Shown here: piece by piece, positions 47,833 through 57,036 of the stretch | Layout: each line of letters begins with the position of its first letter | Numbering within the stretch: the first letter of the stretch is position 1 | Source: a virus | Direction: 5' to 3' (one strand) | DNA length: 61,835 nucleotides | IMG/VR virus record: IMGVR_UViG_3300044816_000047 | Location: 1-61,835 of that record | Made by a program: the position numbers and the translations under genes | The notes under the pieces: model-generated | Database searches by the model: none | Seen by the model: only the letters and a program-made list of their open reading frames with translations | Told to the model about the DNA's origin: nothing

Positions 47833-50309
47833 TGCCCAATTTGCGAACGCAACCGTCCGGCGAGGATGGTGTAACCAATCCGCGCGCCGCGTCTGGCGAG
47901 ATCGACGAACTCGAAAATGCCGCTCAGACAGCCACGGAAGGCGACACTGACGCCGACGGTGATGATGAGTTCAACGAGAAGCCGAGCAATGACGAATTCC
48001 TGCAAATGGTGCGGGAAGCCGACCAGCAGGGCCTCTATTACTCCAATCAGGTAAATCGCCGCTCGTGGGAGCGCGTCTATCGCGCATACCACCAGGAGCA
48101 TTTTACCGGGTCGAAATACACGAGCGACGACTACAAGAACCGCTCAAAGCTGTTCATCCCGAAGACCCGCGCGGCAATCGAGAAGGATTTGGCCGCGGTC
48201 GCGGCCTCCCTGTTTGGATCGCTGGATGCCGTCAGTTGCATGCCCGGCAACGAGGGCGACGCGAAGCAGCGCGCATCGGCCTCGGTCCTTCAGGAGCTCG
48301 TGAACTACCGCACCGACGGGTCGCGCGGTAGTCGCGCGGCGATTCCGTGGTTTCACGTCGCGATGGGCGCCCGGCAGACCTCGAAGCTGACCGGCGTGTG
48401 CCTGTCGAAGCAGTCATGGAAACTGGAGCTCAAGCGCGAAGGTTCCGAAACCTTCACCGACGAGGAGGACGGCGAGGAAAAAGAGCGCGACGTTTGGAAG
48501 CCTTGGATCGATCGGCCCGACGTTCAACTGATCCCGCCGGAGAACTACGTCATCGATCCGGCGGCTGACTGGACCAATCCGGCGCAGGATGCGGCGTATA
48601 TCCTGATCAAATGGCCGATGCGGATCGACGAAATCCGCAGGAAGCAGAAGGATCCGCGCAATCCCTGGAAGGCGGTCGACGAGAATATTCTGAAATCGGC
48701 CGGCGAGGGCGCGCGGATGGAAGCCGCGGCGATCCGCCGGGCCCGCGAACAGGGGCTCGACCGCTACGACGAGAGCCAGACCGGGCCAAACTTCGACATC
48801 ATCTGGGTGTGGGAGACGTATCTGAGGACCGCCGGCGAGGACTGGACCTTCATCTCTGTCGGCGACAAGCACATGCTGACGGACCCGAAGCCGGTCTCCG
48901 AGGTGTATCCGGAACAGTTCGGCGAGCGTCCTCTGGCAATGGGCTATGGCGCCTTCGAGGCGTTCCGCATCTTCCCTATGTCGTCGGCCGAAAGCTGGCA
49001 GATGCTCCAGCAGGAGACCAACGATCTCCGTAACTTATCGCTGGATGCCATCAAGCAGAACGTCATGCCGGTCAGCAAGGTGGTCCGCGGCAAGAACGTC
49101 GACCTCGACCAGTTGAAGCGGCGCGGTCAGGGCACATCGATCATGGTGTCCGACAAGGACGACGTGACATGGGAGAAGGTCCCTGACATCTCCGGTAGCG
49201 TCATGCAGATGGCGCAGTCGATGAACGTCGAGTTCGACGACATCGCAGGCCAGCAGAATTACGGCACGGTGCAGGACAACAATCAGCTCGGCAAGACGCT
49301 GGGCGGGCTGAAACTGGCCGCCGGCGCCGCCAATGCGGTCCAAGAGTTCAATATCCGCATCTGGATCGAGACCTGGTGCGAGCGGGTTCTGTCGCAAATC
49401 GTCCGCCTTGAGCAGTATTACGAGTCCGATCCGATCGTCCTTGGCATTGCCGGCGACCGCGCGCAACTGCTCACCAAGTACGGCGTCGACGAAATCGACA
49501 ACGAGTTGTTGGAAAACACGGTCACGATCCGGGTGAACATCGGCCTCGGCGCCGGCGATCCGCAGCAGCGGTTGGCCAAGTTTCAAAGCGCGACGCAAAT
49601 CTTCCTTCCGCTCGCACAAGCGTCGAAGGAATTCCAGAGCGGTGAAAAGTCGATTGATATCGAAGCGATCATGCAGGAAATTTACGGCGGCGCGGGATAT
49701 CGCGACGGCGGCAAGCGCTTCATCAAGACTGGTCCGCCCGCCCCGAACCCGATGCAGCAACCGCAGTTGGATAAACTGATCTCGGAGACCGACAAGAACA
49801 AGGCGCTCGCCAAGAAGGCGATCATCGACGCCATGTCCGGCGCCGCAAAGGTCGGACTGTCGCTCGAAGCGCTCAAGGCGGAAACCGCCGACAACGAGTT
49901 CTGGCAGCATCTCGAACATCTCGACCAAGCTGGACGCGCGCTCGATTTGGGCCACAAGCACGGCCTGGCGATCTCCGCCCCCAAGGCTTTGCCCGGCGCT
50001 GGTGCGGTCCCTCCGGGCCCTGCTCCGGGCGAGGGAGCCGCCCCGCCGTCTGCGCCGAACAACGCTGGCGGCGGGGACGGTCTCATTGCTCCAAACAATG
50101 TCGGAGCAGGGAATGCAGGCGTCTCGCCGGCGGACCTCGGCAGACACGGAATCCCGGCGGCCGACGCCGGCCAGCAGCATTTGCAGGATCAAGCGGCCGA
50201 ACAGCACGCGATCCAGCAGTCTTTGAAGAAGCCGACCAAACGCAAAATCACCATCGCAAAGCGCGGGCCCGACGGTCGCGCCAGCGAATTCCACGTCACA
50301 GAGGAATAG
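47832..50309 (+). CDS. Portal protein
   Basis: 825 aa. Stem and wing features: NRRSWERVYRAYHQEHFTGS, SKLFIPKTRAAIEKDLAAVA, IPPENYVIDPAADWTNPAQD, YGAFEAFRIFPMSSAESWQM, ETNDLRNLSLDAIKQNVMPV, FDDIAGQQNYGTVQDNNQLG (the long helix before the core), and a Pro/Gly-rich tail with a basic end. Matches podovirus portals that pair with N4-gp56 capsids. Forms the dodecamer at the DNA entry vertex. Confidence 0.88.
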   Translation: MPNLRTQPSGEDGVTNPRAASGEIDELENAAQTATEGDTDADGDDEFNEKPSNDEFLQMVREADQQGLYYSNQVNRRSWERVYRAYHQEHFTGSKYTSDDYKNRSKLFIPKTRAAIEKDLAAVAASLFGSLDAVSCMPGNEGDAKQRASASVLQELVNYRTDGSRGSRAAIPWFHVAMGARQTSKLTGVCLSKQSWKLELKREGSETFTDEEDGEEKERDVWKPWIDRPDVQLIPPENYVIDPAADWTNPAQDAAYILIKWPMRIDEIRRKQKDPRNPWKAVDENILKSAGEGARMEAAAIRRAREQGLDRYDESQTGPNFDIIWVWETYLRTAGEDWTFISVGDKHMLTDPKPVSEVYPEQFGERPLAMGYGAFEAFRIFPMSSAESWQMLQQETNDLRNLSLDAIKQNVMPVSKVVRGKNVDLDQLKRRGQGTSIMVSDKDDVTWEKVPDISGSVMQMAQSMNVEFDDIAGQQNYGTVQDNNQLGKTLGGLKLAAGAANAVQEFNIRIWIETWCERVLSQIVRLEQYYESDPIVLGIAGDRAQLLTKYGVDEIDNELLENTVTIRVNIGLGAGDPQQRLAKFQSATQIFLPLAQASKEFQSGEKSIDIEAIMQEIYGGAGYRDGGKRFIKTGPPAPNPMQQPQLDKLISETDKNKALAKKAIIDAMSGAAKVGLSLEALKAETADNEFWQHLEHLDQAGRALDLGHKHGLAISAPKALPGAGAVPPGPAPGEGAAPPSAPNNAGGGDGLIAPNNVGAGNAGVSPADLGRHGIPAADAGQQHLQDQAAEQHAIQQSLKKPTKRKITIAKRGPDGRASEFHVTEE

Positions 50310-50312
50310 GAC

Positions 50313-50531
50313 ATGACGGACATTCTCCCGACCTACCAGATGCCGGCAATCGAGATGTCGCGCGCGGAGTTCAAAAAGCTGCCGAAGCGCGACTGGATCA
50401 GCGGCAAGCATGATCCCGATCAGCTTTACCGGACACTCAACGGGTATCCGAACGACGTTTTCAAGTGGGTTCCTATCGAGTCACCGGATGCCGCCGGCGA
50501 ATGGCATCGCGCCCCCGTCACCTTCAAATAA
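50313..50531 (+). CDS. Small hypothetical protein (72 aa)
   Basis: MTDILPTYQMPAIEMSRAEF then DWISGKHDPDQLYRTLNGYP: aromatic and charged. Follows the portal by three bases. Unknown. Confidence 0.6.
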   Translation: MTDILPTYQMPAIEMSRAEFKKLPKRDWISGKHDPDQLYRTLNGYPNDVFKWVPIESPDAAGEWHRAPVTFK

Positions 50532-50543
50532 GGAAGCAAATCT

Positions 50544-50951
50544 ATGAGCGTGCAATTCTCAGTTGCGGTAAGAAACAGCCGTTTAGACGCGATAGAAACC
50601 TCTATCGGCACCAGCGCCGTCGTCAAAATCCGCACCGGCTCGGCACCCGCAACCTGCGCCACCGCCGATTCCGGAACGGTGCTGGCGACCTTTTCGCTGG
50701 CATCAGACTGGGCTGGCGCGGCCTCGGCTGGAGCCAAGTCATTCAGCAGCACGCCGATCTCGGCGACCGCGAGCAACACCGGCACCGCTGCGCATTATCG
50801 CATCTATGCCTCTGACGGCACCACATGCGGATCGCAGGGCACCATAACGGCGACCGGCGGCGGCGGCGACGCCACGATCGACAACACCGCGATCAACTCC
50901 GGCCAGACCGTCAATATCACCGGCTGGACGATCACGGACGGAAACGCCTAA
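50544..50951 (+). CDS. Beta-rich virion protein (135 aa)
   Basis: AAGGAAG precedes ATG. RNSRLDAIETSIGTSAVVKI, CATADSGTVLATFSLASDWA, then ATGGGGDATIDNTAINSGQT. This is a known phage tail-appendage module type ('NSRLDAIE..IG.SP.L.I'). Followed by tail genes. Confidence 0.75.
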   Translation: MSVQFSVAVRNSRLDAIETSIGTSAVVKIRTGSAPATCATADSGTVLATFSLASDWAGAASAGAKSFSSTPISATASNTGTAAHYRIYASDGTTCGSQGTITATGGGGDATIDNTAINSGQTVNITGWTITDGNA

Positions 50952-50954
50952 ACC

Positions 50955-51884
50955 ATGGCGGCGACATTCCTCTACAATATGGCGCGGATGACCGTTACGG
51001 GCACGCCCGGCACGGGAACAATCACGCTTAATGCGGCGGTGTCGTCGTTCCTGACGTTTGCGCAGGCAGGCGTACCCGACGGAACCCGCGTTGCCTACAC
51101 GATCGAGGACGGCGCCAATCGAGAGAAGGGCGAGGGCGTCTACACCTCGTCAGGTACGACGCTCACGCGCGCGACGATCCGCAATTCGACCAATAGCAAT
51201 GCGGCTATCTCGGCCACGAGTGCGGCACAGGTTCTCATCGATCCGGCAGCGACCGACATCCTCAACAAGACCGGCGACACGATGACCGGCAAACTGACGA
51301 CGCTTGCAACAGCCACGGGCGCGGCGGGTTTCAATGTCCCTCACGGTACTGCGCCGACATCGCCGGTCGACGGAGATGTGTGGACCACGAGCGCTGGAGG
51401 GCTTTATGCGCGCATCAACGGCGTGACGGTCGGCCCCTATGCGGCTGGCAGCGCATCTTTTTCGCAAGTTCAAACCTCTGGTTCCATATCCGGCGGCACA
51501 ACGAACGTTGTCTTTACGAGTATCAATAGCGAAGATATCAAAGTCGTTTTCAATAACGTCGCAACGTCAGGCAGCACAACAGCCCAGATTTCAATCTCCA
51601 TTGATAACGGGTCCACCTACACGACGACTCCCATTAGTTTTGTAACAGCGGGTATCCTTAATACCGGCGGCGCTTACGGCAACGCTACATTTTCTGGTTT
51701 GAAGGCCGGCTGGGTTCAGGGGCTTGTTGGGGGTATGACAACGGTAGTTGGCAAGGATGGAGGGCTGTCCGGAGGAGTGGTCCTTACATTCAACGCAGGC
51801 GCACAGGTCAACGCCATCAAGATAACCCTGACAGGTGGCGCGACATTCTCAAGCGGCACAATTCTCCTATTTGGCCGCGGATAA
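50955..51884 (+). CDS. Tail-fibre-like protein (309 aa)
   Basis: N-terminal domain with AAVSSFLTFAQAGVPDGTRV and YTIEDGANREKGEGVYTSSG, a frequent attachment module. Middle DILNKTGDTMTGKLTTLATA is the typical fibre collar repeat. C-terminal part Gly/Ser/Thr-rich beta sheet. Host-recognition appendage candidate. Confidence 0.75.
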   Translation: MAATFLYNMARMTVTGTPGTGTITLNAAVSSFLTFAQAGVPDGTRVAYTIEDGANREKGEGVYTSSGTTLTRATIRNSTNSNAAISATSAAQVLIDPAATDILNKTGDTMTGKLTTLATATGAAGFNVPHGTAPTSPVDGDVWTTSAGGLYARINGVTVGPYAAGSASFSQVQTSGSISGGTTNVVFTSINSEDIKVVFNNVATSGSTTAQISISIDNGSTYTTTPISFVTAGILNTGGAYGNATFSGLKAGWVQGLVGGMTTVVGKDGGLSGGVVLTFNAGAQVNAIKITLTGGATFSSGTILLFGRG

Positions 51885-51893
51885 AAATCTAAA

Positions 51894-52778
51894 GTGCTCG
51901 GCCATGGAGCAATAGGCCAGTTCGCACTCGGCCAAGGCGTCTACGTTGATACGGTAAGCGCAGCCCAAACGCTCGCGACAGTCACGCAGGCGTCAACGAT
52001 CACGGTGCTGGAGAAGATCGCATCTGCGGTCACGCTCGACACCGTAACGCAGTCAGTTAATATTCTCGGCGGCGGCGCAGTCAGCGCGAGCCAGTTCCTC
52101 GACGGCTGCACGCAGACAGCGATCGTCACGAGCGACATGTCTGTTTTGAGCGCGCAAACGTTGGCAGACGTTTCGCAGACGGCAACGATAACTGAAACGA
52201 TTGCAGTGACGTCCGGCGCGACGCTGGCGACAATCTCGCAGGCGGCGACCATCACTGCGGTTGCATCGGTAGTCTCTACCGCGACGTTGGGCACGGTTTC
52301 GCAAACCGTGACGATGACGGTACTGAGCGGATTTCTTTCAAGCGGGGCGCTTGCCAGCGTTAGTCAGGCCGCGACGTTTGTTGCTGGTGCAGCGTTCTCG
52401 GCAAACCAGACACTCAACTCCGTCATCACGATCACGCCGTGGCATCTGAGTTTTGGTGGTGCGAGCGGTAGCGCTGGAAGTGCGGGAGATGCTGGCAATC
52501 CAGCGCTCCGCAACAAGCGTCTCAAGACCGGGCTAGAGCGGGTGGTCAAGACACCACCGGCGCCGATCGAACCGCCAGAGTTTCGCGTACCGCTGCCGGC
52601 ACCAGAGTTCATCAGGACGCAGCCGACGATTGCCTACCGGCATTCATCGCCGATGGACCTGATCGACCCAAGGCTGATGCCGACCAACCTGCTCGACCTG
52701 CAACGCGAAATCCAGCAGGCGCAGGACGAGTCCGACATCGCCGCCCTCGAACAGTTCCTCGACAGCATCGAGAGTTAG
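51894..52778 (+). CDS. Virion protein built of LATVSQTA repeats (294 aa)
   Basis: GTG start. About seven units of 18-22 residues such as AAQTLATVTQASTITVLEKI, then SATLASISQAATITA-like units. N-terminal GHGAIGQFALGQG; C-terminal part Pro/Arg-rich (PPAPIEPPEFRVPLPAPEFI) and acidic helix. Shares its unit with 46230-46775. Probably a repeat-length-variable fibre. Confidence 0.75.
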   Translation: MLGHGAIGQFALGQGVYVDTVSAAQTLATVTQASTITVLEKIASAVTLDTVTQSVNILGGGAVSASQFLDGCTQTAIVTSDMSVLSAQTLADVSQTATITETIAVTSGATLATISQAATITAVASVVSTATLGTVSQTVTMTVLSGFLSSGALASVSQAATFVAGAAFSANQTLNSVITITPWHLSFGGASGSAGSAGDAGNPALRNKRLKTGLERVVKTPPAPIEPPEFRVPLPAPEFIRTQPTIAYRHSSPMDLIDPRLMPTNLLDLQREIQQAQDESDIAALEQFLDSIES

Positions 52779-52781
52779 ACA

Positions 52782-53153
52782 TTGAAAGACCCAGTATCCG
52801 AATTGTCGGAGAAAGCGCTGATCACGCTTTCAGCCGATCTCCAGGTGCAACTCGAAAAAGGTACGGCCTATCGCCCCGTGCTGTGGATGCTCTCGGCATC
52901 GCGCAAGCGGGCGATGAACGCGGTCACGATGATGGTGAACGTCAACCCGTCAGACTCGGACGCGGTTCGCCAGATCCAAAACGAGATCAAACTTTATCTC
53001 GATCAGATCGAAGCCTGCAAGACGCTGTTGGAGCGCGGCAAGCTCGCCGACCAGAAGATCAGCGAAGAATCACGAGACGAACTTAGCCAGATCGTCATGA
53101 GCGAGGACGACGCCCGCATGTACGGGCAACCCAACCAAGGATATGACGCATGA
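52782..53153 (+). CDS. Hypothetical protein (123 aa)
   Basis: TTG start with weak ribosome-binding site. Helical: LSEKALITLSADLQVQLEKG, RQIQNEIKLYLDQIEACKTL. Overlaps next gene by four bases. Conserved position before the scaffold in such phages suggests an assembly role. Confidence 0.6.
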   Translation: MKDPVSELSEKALITLSADLQVQLEKGTAYRPVLWMLSASRKRAMNAVTMMVNVNPSDSDAVRQIQNEIKLYLDQIEACKTLLERGKLADQKISEESRDELSQIVMSEDDARMYGQPNQGYDA

Positions 53154-54376
53154 CCGTTGTTAACGAGATCACACCGGAGATGGAAGCCGCCGAGCAGGAG
53201 CGGCAGAACGAGATCGACGCGCTGACCGGAGTGGAAGATACGGGGCATGAGCGCTCGCAGGATCAGCAACTCTCCGACGAAGAACCCAATATTCCCGAGC
53301 AGCCCGCGGCAAAGAAGATCCAGCAATCCCCGGCCGATGCCGAGCGCGAGCGGATCGCCAATCGTTTCAAGCGCGGCCCGGAAGACGAGAAGCCGTTCGA
53401 CGGCGACATGACCAACGAGGAGAACCTATACGGCACGTTCGCCCAGCAGGACCTCGAACCCGATCCGGACGCACCGGAGCCGGGCGTGCCCCATGTGCAG
53501 CAGGCCGAAGCGCCAGCGCCAAAAATGGTCACGCTGAAGATTCGCGGCAAAGACGTCACCATGACCGAGGCGGAAGTTCTTGCCCGCGCGGCCAAGGTCG
53601 ACGCTGCCGATTCATACCTCGAAGAAGCTCGCGAGCTTCTGAGCGAGGCTAAACGAGTAAAGGCCGAGCGTGCTGGCCGGGACCCTCAACACCCCGAGGG
53701 GCGATCAAGCACGCAAGACGACGGACAGGATATTGACCCCCTCAGTGATCCACAACACCCCGTGGATGACATCGAGGCTGTGGTTGAAAAAATCCAGTTC
53801 GGCGACCCGAAGGAGGCTGCACGCGATCTCCGGCAAGTCATTGCCACGGAGTCCCAACGGCAGGCTAACGAAGGCCATCTGCAACGGCTGGTCAGTAACG
53901 ACCTCGCTATCGCACAGAAGGCACTCGCCGACTTCACGGCCGCAAACCCTCACATTGCGAATGACCCCGATGCTTCTGTGATGATGGAAAACCGCATCTA
54001 CAGCATCTATCGCGACGAAATCGCAAAGCTGGGGGTCGATGAAGCGAAGATCCCGAAAGACCCGAGATCACTTGCCGATTGGCACCGCTGGTATCGGATT
54101 CATGGGGACAACGTGTCCAAGCCTGCCGATCTGCTTATTCAAGCAGGGAAGCATGTCGAGAGCAGGTTGTTCGCTTCAACCACCAAGCAAGCTGCAAAGC
54201 CAAAGGTCGCCGGCCGCGTCGAAGTCAACGTCGACCGGACCGAACGCCGCGCAGCTATCCCAAATCAACCCACTCGCGCCGTCGCTCCGCGACGCGACGC
54301 CGTAGCAGCGCCCGTTCAAAACCCGCGATCTGCTGCCGTCGCCGAAATGCGGAAGGCACGCGGTCAGTCTGTCTGA
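53150..54376 (+). CDS. Putative scaffolding protein (408 aa)
   Basis: Acidic and Gln/Glu-rich N-terminal half (residues 1-120), helical middle (AKVDAADSYLEEARELLSEA, DDIEAVVEKIQFGDPKEAAR), C-terminal helices then a basic end (GRVEVNVDRTERRAAIPNQP). Composition and position directly upstream of the capsid gene fit a head scaffold. No motif identifies it alone. Confidence 0.7.
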   Translation: MTVVNEITPEMEAAEQERQNEIDALTGVEDTGHERSQDQQLSDEEPNIPEQPAAKKIQQSPADAERERIANRFKRGPEDEKPFDGDMTNEENLYGTFAQQDLEPDPDAPEPGVPHVQQAEAPAPKMVTLKIRGKDVTMTEAEVLARAAKVDAADSYLEEARELLSEAKRVKAERAGRDPQHPEGRSSTQDDGQDIDPLSDPQHPVDDIEAVVEKIQFGDPKEAARDLRQVIATESQRQANEGHLQRLVSNDLAIAQKALADFTAANPHIANDPDASVMMENRIYSIYRDEIAKLGVDEAKIPKDPRSLADWHRWYRIHGDNVSKPADLLIQAGKHVESRLFASTTKQAAKPKVAGRVEVNVDRTERRAAIPNQPTRAVAPRRDAVAAPVQNPRSAAVAEMRKARGQSV

Positions 54377-54412
54377 TCGCGCTGAGCGCATCACCTCAGA
54401 AGGAATATCACT

Positions 54413-57036
54413 ATGACCGGCCAAGTCTGGGCGGTTGCTACCGAAGGCGGCTATCTCTACAGCGACGAGCTGTCGACCTATCTCCGCAAGCAGGTGCAGC
54501 CCCTCACCAAGTTCCGCCAGTTGTGCGACGCCAAGGACGGCACTGAAAAGGGCCTCAACCGCGGCGATAAGTTCAACTGGAACGTCTATTCGAACGTCGG
54601 CACCCAGGGTCGCCGGCTGTCGGAAAATACGACGATGCCTGAGACCGGCTTCACTGTACTCCAGCATCAGCTTACTGTGAACGAAGCAGGCAACTCGGTT
54701 CATTAAGGGAGCCGCTTCTTTTTTGTGTGTCCTTTATGCTCCAGCCAATGACACGGCCGGCATAAAGTTTCTACGTTCTCATCATCAAATATCCGGCCTC
54801 TGTTTTTCTTGACCGGTTCAATGTGATGAACGTGATGCATCGTTGGATCAGCATCGTTCCACGGAAGACCGCACTTAGTACACTTTCTTCCGTCGCGATC
54901 GAGAATAGCATCTCGAAATTTGCCCCATACTTTGCTTGCGAAGCGACTTCGGCGTCTATGTCCGAATTTGTTTGAGAACTCTACGTGATCGAAAGACGGA
55001 TCAAACCAATCTGGATTTTGATCTTCGCGCCAATTCCAGTGTTCGTTTCCGTCCTGGAATCCCATGCGCTCAAGCGACGGATGATCGCCCTTCTTCTTTC
55101 CTGCATTCCACGCCGGCATTTTGCCGGTTTGAGTTTTGCGGCAATTGGGGTGATGGCCGCGCTTGTATTCTGGAATGAACAGATCACCCCCACCTTTGGG
55201 GTATTTGGCAAAAGCAAGGAATCGCTGACCGCACCCGCACTTGCAGGTTACGGAATAGCGTTCTCCGAACTTAATTTCTGGAATAAGCATATGGCGTTAG
55301 TAGCACGATACACACAGGAAAGCAAGAAAACCGCGTGAAACGGGGAAACTCTCTCTGAGACAATCCCGTAGGAAGCCGCCGAGGGCCTTTGGTTCGGCGG
55401 AACCTCTAACGACTAGGCAGTGAGTCCCAACAATAATCTGCCCACGAGCGCGCGGCGCGAAAGCGAAAAGATAGTCTGACCTCACGGGCGACCGTGAGAA
55501 TGCTGCGGATAAAGAGCCGCAGTGAAGAACAAGTGTCCCTACACCGGCAAGCTCTCTGCCCTCGCCAAGCAGGACGTCATCGCGATCATCGACCAGACCT
55601 TGAAGGACGATGCCCGCAAATACTTCGACATCGAGGCTTACTTGCAGTTCAAGTCGACCCCGCTCCGGTTCGCGCCGGCCTCGGGCAACTCCGCGACTGC
55701 GATCACTCTCGATACCACGGTCCAGTGCACGACCACCAACAACCTCGCGCTGGGCACCGGTCACATCAAGGCGATCGGCGACACCATGAAAGAGCGAAAT
55801 ATTGCTCCGTATATCATGGACGATTACGTTTCGATCTCCCACCCGTCGACGTATCGCGGCTTCAAAAATTCTTTGGAGACGCTTCATCAATACACGGAAA
55901 CCGGCATCGCCCATATTTTTAACGGCGAAATCGGAAGGTACGAGAGTTTCCGCTTCGTCGAGCAGACCTTCATCCCGAAGGGCGGCGCCTATGACTCGAC
56001 CACCTACGATCCGTGGAGCGGCACTGCCGACGCCTGGAACAATGCCCTCTCGTCTTGGGCATTCATGATGGGCGCCGACACCGTGGCCGAAGCGGTCTGC
56101 GTTCCGGAAGAAGTTCGGGCGAAGATCCCCGGCGACTTCGGCCGTTCGCGCGGCATCGCTTGGTACTACCTGGGTAAACAAATCTGCCCCGTCGTCGCGG
56201 AAGCGGCGAATGATAACATCGTGAACTCAGAGGAAGTCCTCGCGGCTTAATGCCGTCGCAAGGATTATTCTGATCCAAGCCTCCTGAAAGGGAGGAAGGA
56301 GCAACGACCATCCCTGAGAGGGGAGTAGGGCCAAGTGGCCCGAAGCGCGATGCACCTGACGGCTAAGACGCCAAGGTGATGATATGGTCTGAACTCACAG
56401 GTAACTGTGAGCAGTTTTGCTTCCTTCTGGAAGTTGGTAATAGACCGTGGCATACTGTAGTCATGGAAAACATCATCTTACAGAGGTTTAACGCCAAGTG
56501 GCGCTTAGACAAAAGGTCTGGTTGCTGGAACTGGACTGCATCGACGGCCGGAAAAGGCTACGGGCAGTTTAGAATTCCCGGCACTCGGAAAAACATCTAT
56601 GCGCACCGATTGTCCTACGAGATACACAAGGGTCCGATCCCGGAAGGGATTTTGGTTCTTCACTCCTGTGATAACCCCCGATGTGTGAACCCCGATCATC
56701 TCTCTCTTGGAGATAGCGGCGACAATCTCAAGGACATGGCAGCGAAGGGACGGCATCTGTTCGGAGAGCTAAACGCGCAAGCGAAGCTCACCGGGCGAAA
56801 AGTTCATGCCATCCACGACGCTGCGGCAAGAGGATCAACGCAAAAGCAAATCGCTGAAAGGTTCGGAGTTGGTCAAATGACCATCTGCCGGATACTTCGC
56901 GGCGAGCGCTGGCGTCACATCTTCGAAGCAAGACGGCGAGAGAAGTAACGCACTCTCGTGAACATGATTGGGATTCGGCATCGTCCACCCGGATGCGACC
57001 AACGCCCGCATCTGCATGTGGGACTCCGCGGCTTGA
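54413..57036 (+). CDS. Major capsid protein, N4-gp56 family, split by two group I introns
   Basis: Three exons: 54413-54699, 55536-56175, 56971-57036. Joined they encode 330 aa without a stop. Motifs of the family run across both joins: QVWAVATEGGYLYSDELS, MPETGFTVLQHQLTVNEAGN, then SVPYTGKLSALAKQDVI over join 1, MKERNIAPYIMDDYVSISHP, FNGEIGRYESFRFVEQTFIP, then AWYYLGGFGIVHPDATNARI over join 2, ending MWDSAA. Read through without splicing, the frame stops soon after exon 1 (TAA at 54704-54706, after His) and at 56250 after exon 2. The phage needs splicing to make a full capsid protein. Confidence 0.9.
54700..55535 (+). ncRNA. Group I intron 1 in the major capsid gene
   Basis: 836 nt. P1: exon CGGT (54696-54699) pairs with GCCG (54711-54714) with the u-G pair at the splice site. 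P10: 3' exon TCCCT pairs perfectly with AGGGA (54706-54710) next to the guide. P7: GACTA (55411-55415) with TAGTC (55472-55476) in AAAAGATAGTCTGA. P9: CTCACG with CGTGAG (55481-55498). Last base is G (55535). The catalytic core is 55330-55500; the 5' half holds an antisense HNH gene. Confidence 0.9.
54703..55290 (-). CDS. HNH endonuclease encoded antisense inside intron 1
   Basis: 195 aa. N-terminal zinc-binding-like CKCGCGQRFLAFAKYP, then a helix with QDGNEHWNWREDQNPDWFDP. HNH site CTKCGLPWNDADPTMHHVHH, then IEPVKKN, ENVETLCRPCHWLEHKGHT (His-His, Asn, His, two CxxC). Opposite strand to the intron, covering its guide sequence with the last codons. Probably a homing nuclease with its own promoter; the orientation avoids conflict between translation and folding. 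Confidence 0.88.
   Translation of the reverse strand: MLIPEIKFGERYSVTCKCGCGQRFLAFAKYPKGGGDLFIPEYKRGHHPNCRKTQTGKMPAWNAGKKKGDHPSLERMGFQDGNEHWNWREDQNPDWFDPSFDHVEFSNKFGHRRRSRFASKVWGKFRDAILDRDGRKCTKCGLPWNDADPTMHHVHHIEPVKKNRGRIFDDENVETLCRPCHWLEHKGHTKKKRLP
55536..56175 (+). CDS. Major capsid protein exon 2
   Basis: Carries codons from the second half of Val96 to Gly309 of the spliced protein. The open frame continues another 75 bases into intron 2 to a stop at 56250, which is not the true end. Confidence 0.88.
56176..56970 (+). ncRNA. Group I intron 2 in the major capsid gene
   Basis: 795 nt. P1: exon GGGT (56172-56175) pairs with GCCC (56186-56189), u-G at the splice site. P10: 3' exon GGATT pairs with AATCT (56181-56185). 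P7: GACCA (56306-56310) with TGGTC (56385-56389) in GATATGGTCTGAAC. P8: CACCT/AGGTG. P9: CTCACAG-GTAA-CTGTGAG (56394-56411). Last base G (56970). The HNH gene lies after P9, before the 3' splice site. Confidence 0.9.
56463..56948 (+). CDS. HNH homing endonuclease in intron 2 (sense)
   Basis: 161 aa. NAKWRLDKRSGCWNWTAST, YAHRLSYEIHKGPIPEGILV, LHSCDNPRCVNPDHLSLGDS (HNH_3 type with His, Asn, His and CxxxC), and a C-terminal helix-turn-helix (KQIAERFGVGQMTICRILRG). An upstream ATG at 56376 would begin inside the ribozyme core and is not adopted. Ends 22 bases before the 3' splice site. Confidence 0.9.
   Translation: MENIILQRFNAKWRLDKRSGCWNWTASTAGKGYGQFRIPGTRKNIYAHRLSYEIHKGPIPEGILVLHSCDNPRCVNPDHLSLGDSGDNLKDMAAKGRHLFGELNAQAKLTGRKVHAIHDAAARGSTQKQIAERFGVGQMTICRILRGERWRHIFEARRREK
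56971..57036 (+). CDS. Major capsid protein exon 3
   Basis: Only 22 codons including TGA: encodes GFGIVHPDATNARICMWDSA plus Ala, the family's C-terminus. It lacks its own start and sits between two HNH genes, so it is easily missed. Confidence 0.88.
   Translation, partial: GFGIVHPDATNARICMWDSAA

Noticed and set aside
49035-50411. Minus-strand ORF of 458 codons
   Set aside because: Antisense to the portal gene; no start signal and no domain.
56176-56250. Apparent C-terminus of the capsid protein ending at 56250
   Set aside because: The frame runs into intron 2; the family C-terminus is encoded at 56971-57036 and joins in frame with correct P1 and P10 pairing.
56240-56256. Hairpin GCGGC-TTAAT-GCCGT as a terminator of the capsid gene
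   Set aside because: It lies inside intron 2 upstream of the ribozyme core and has no T-run.
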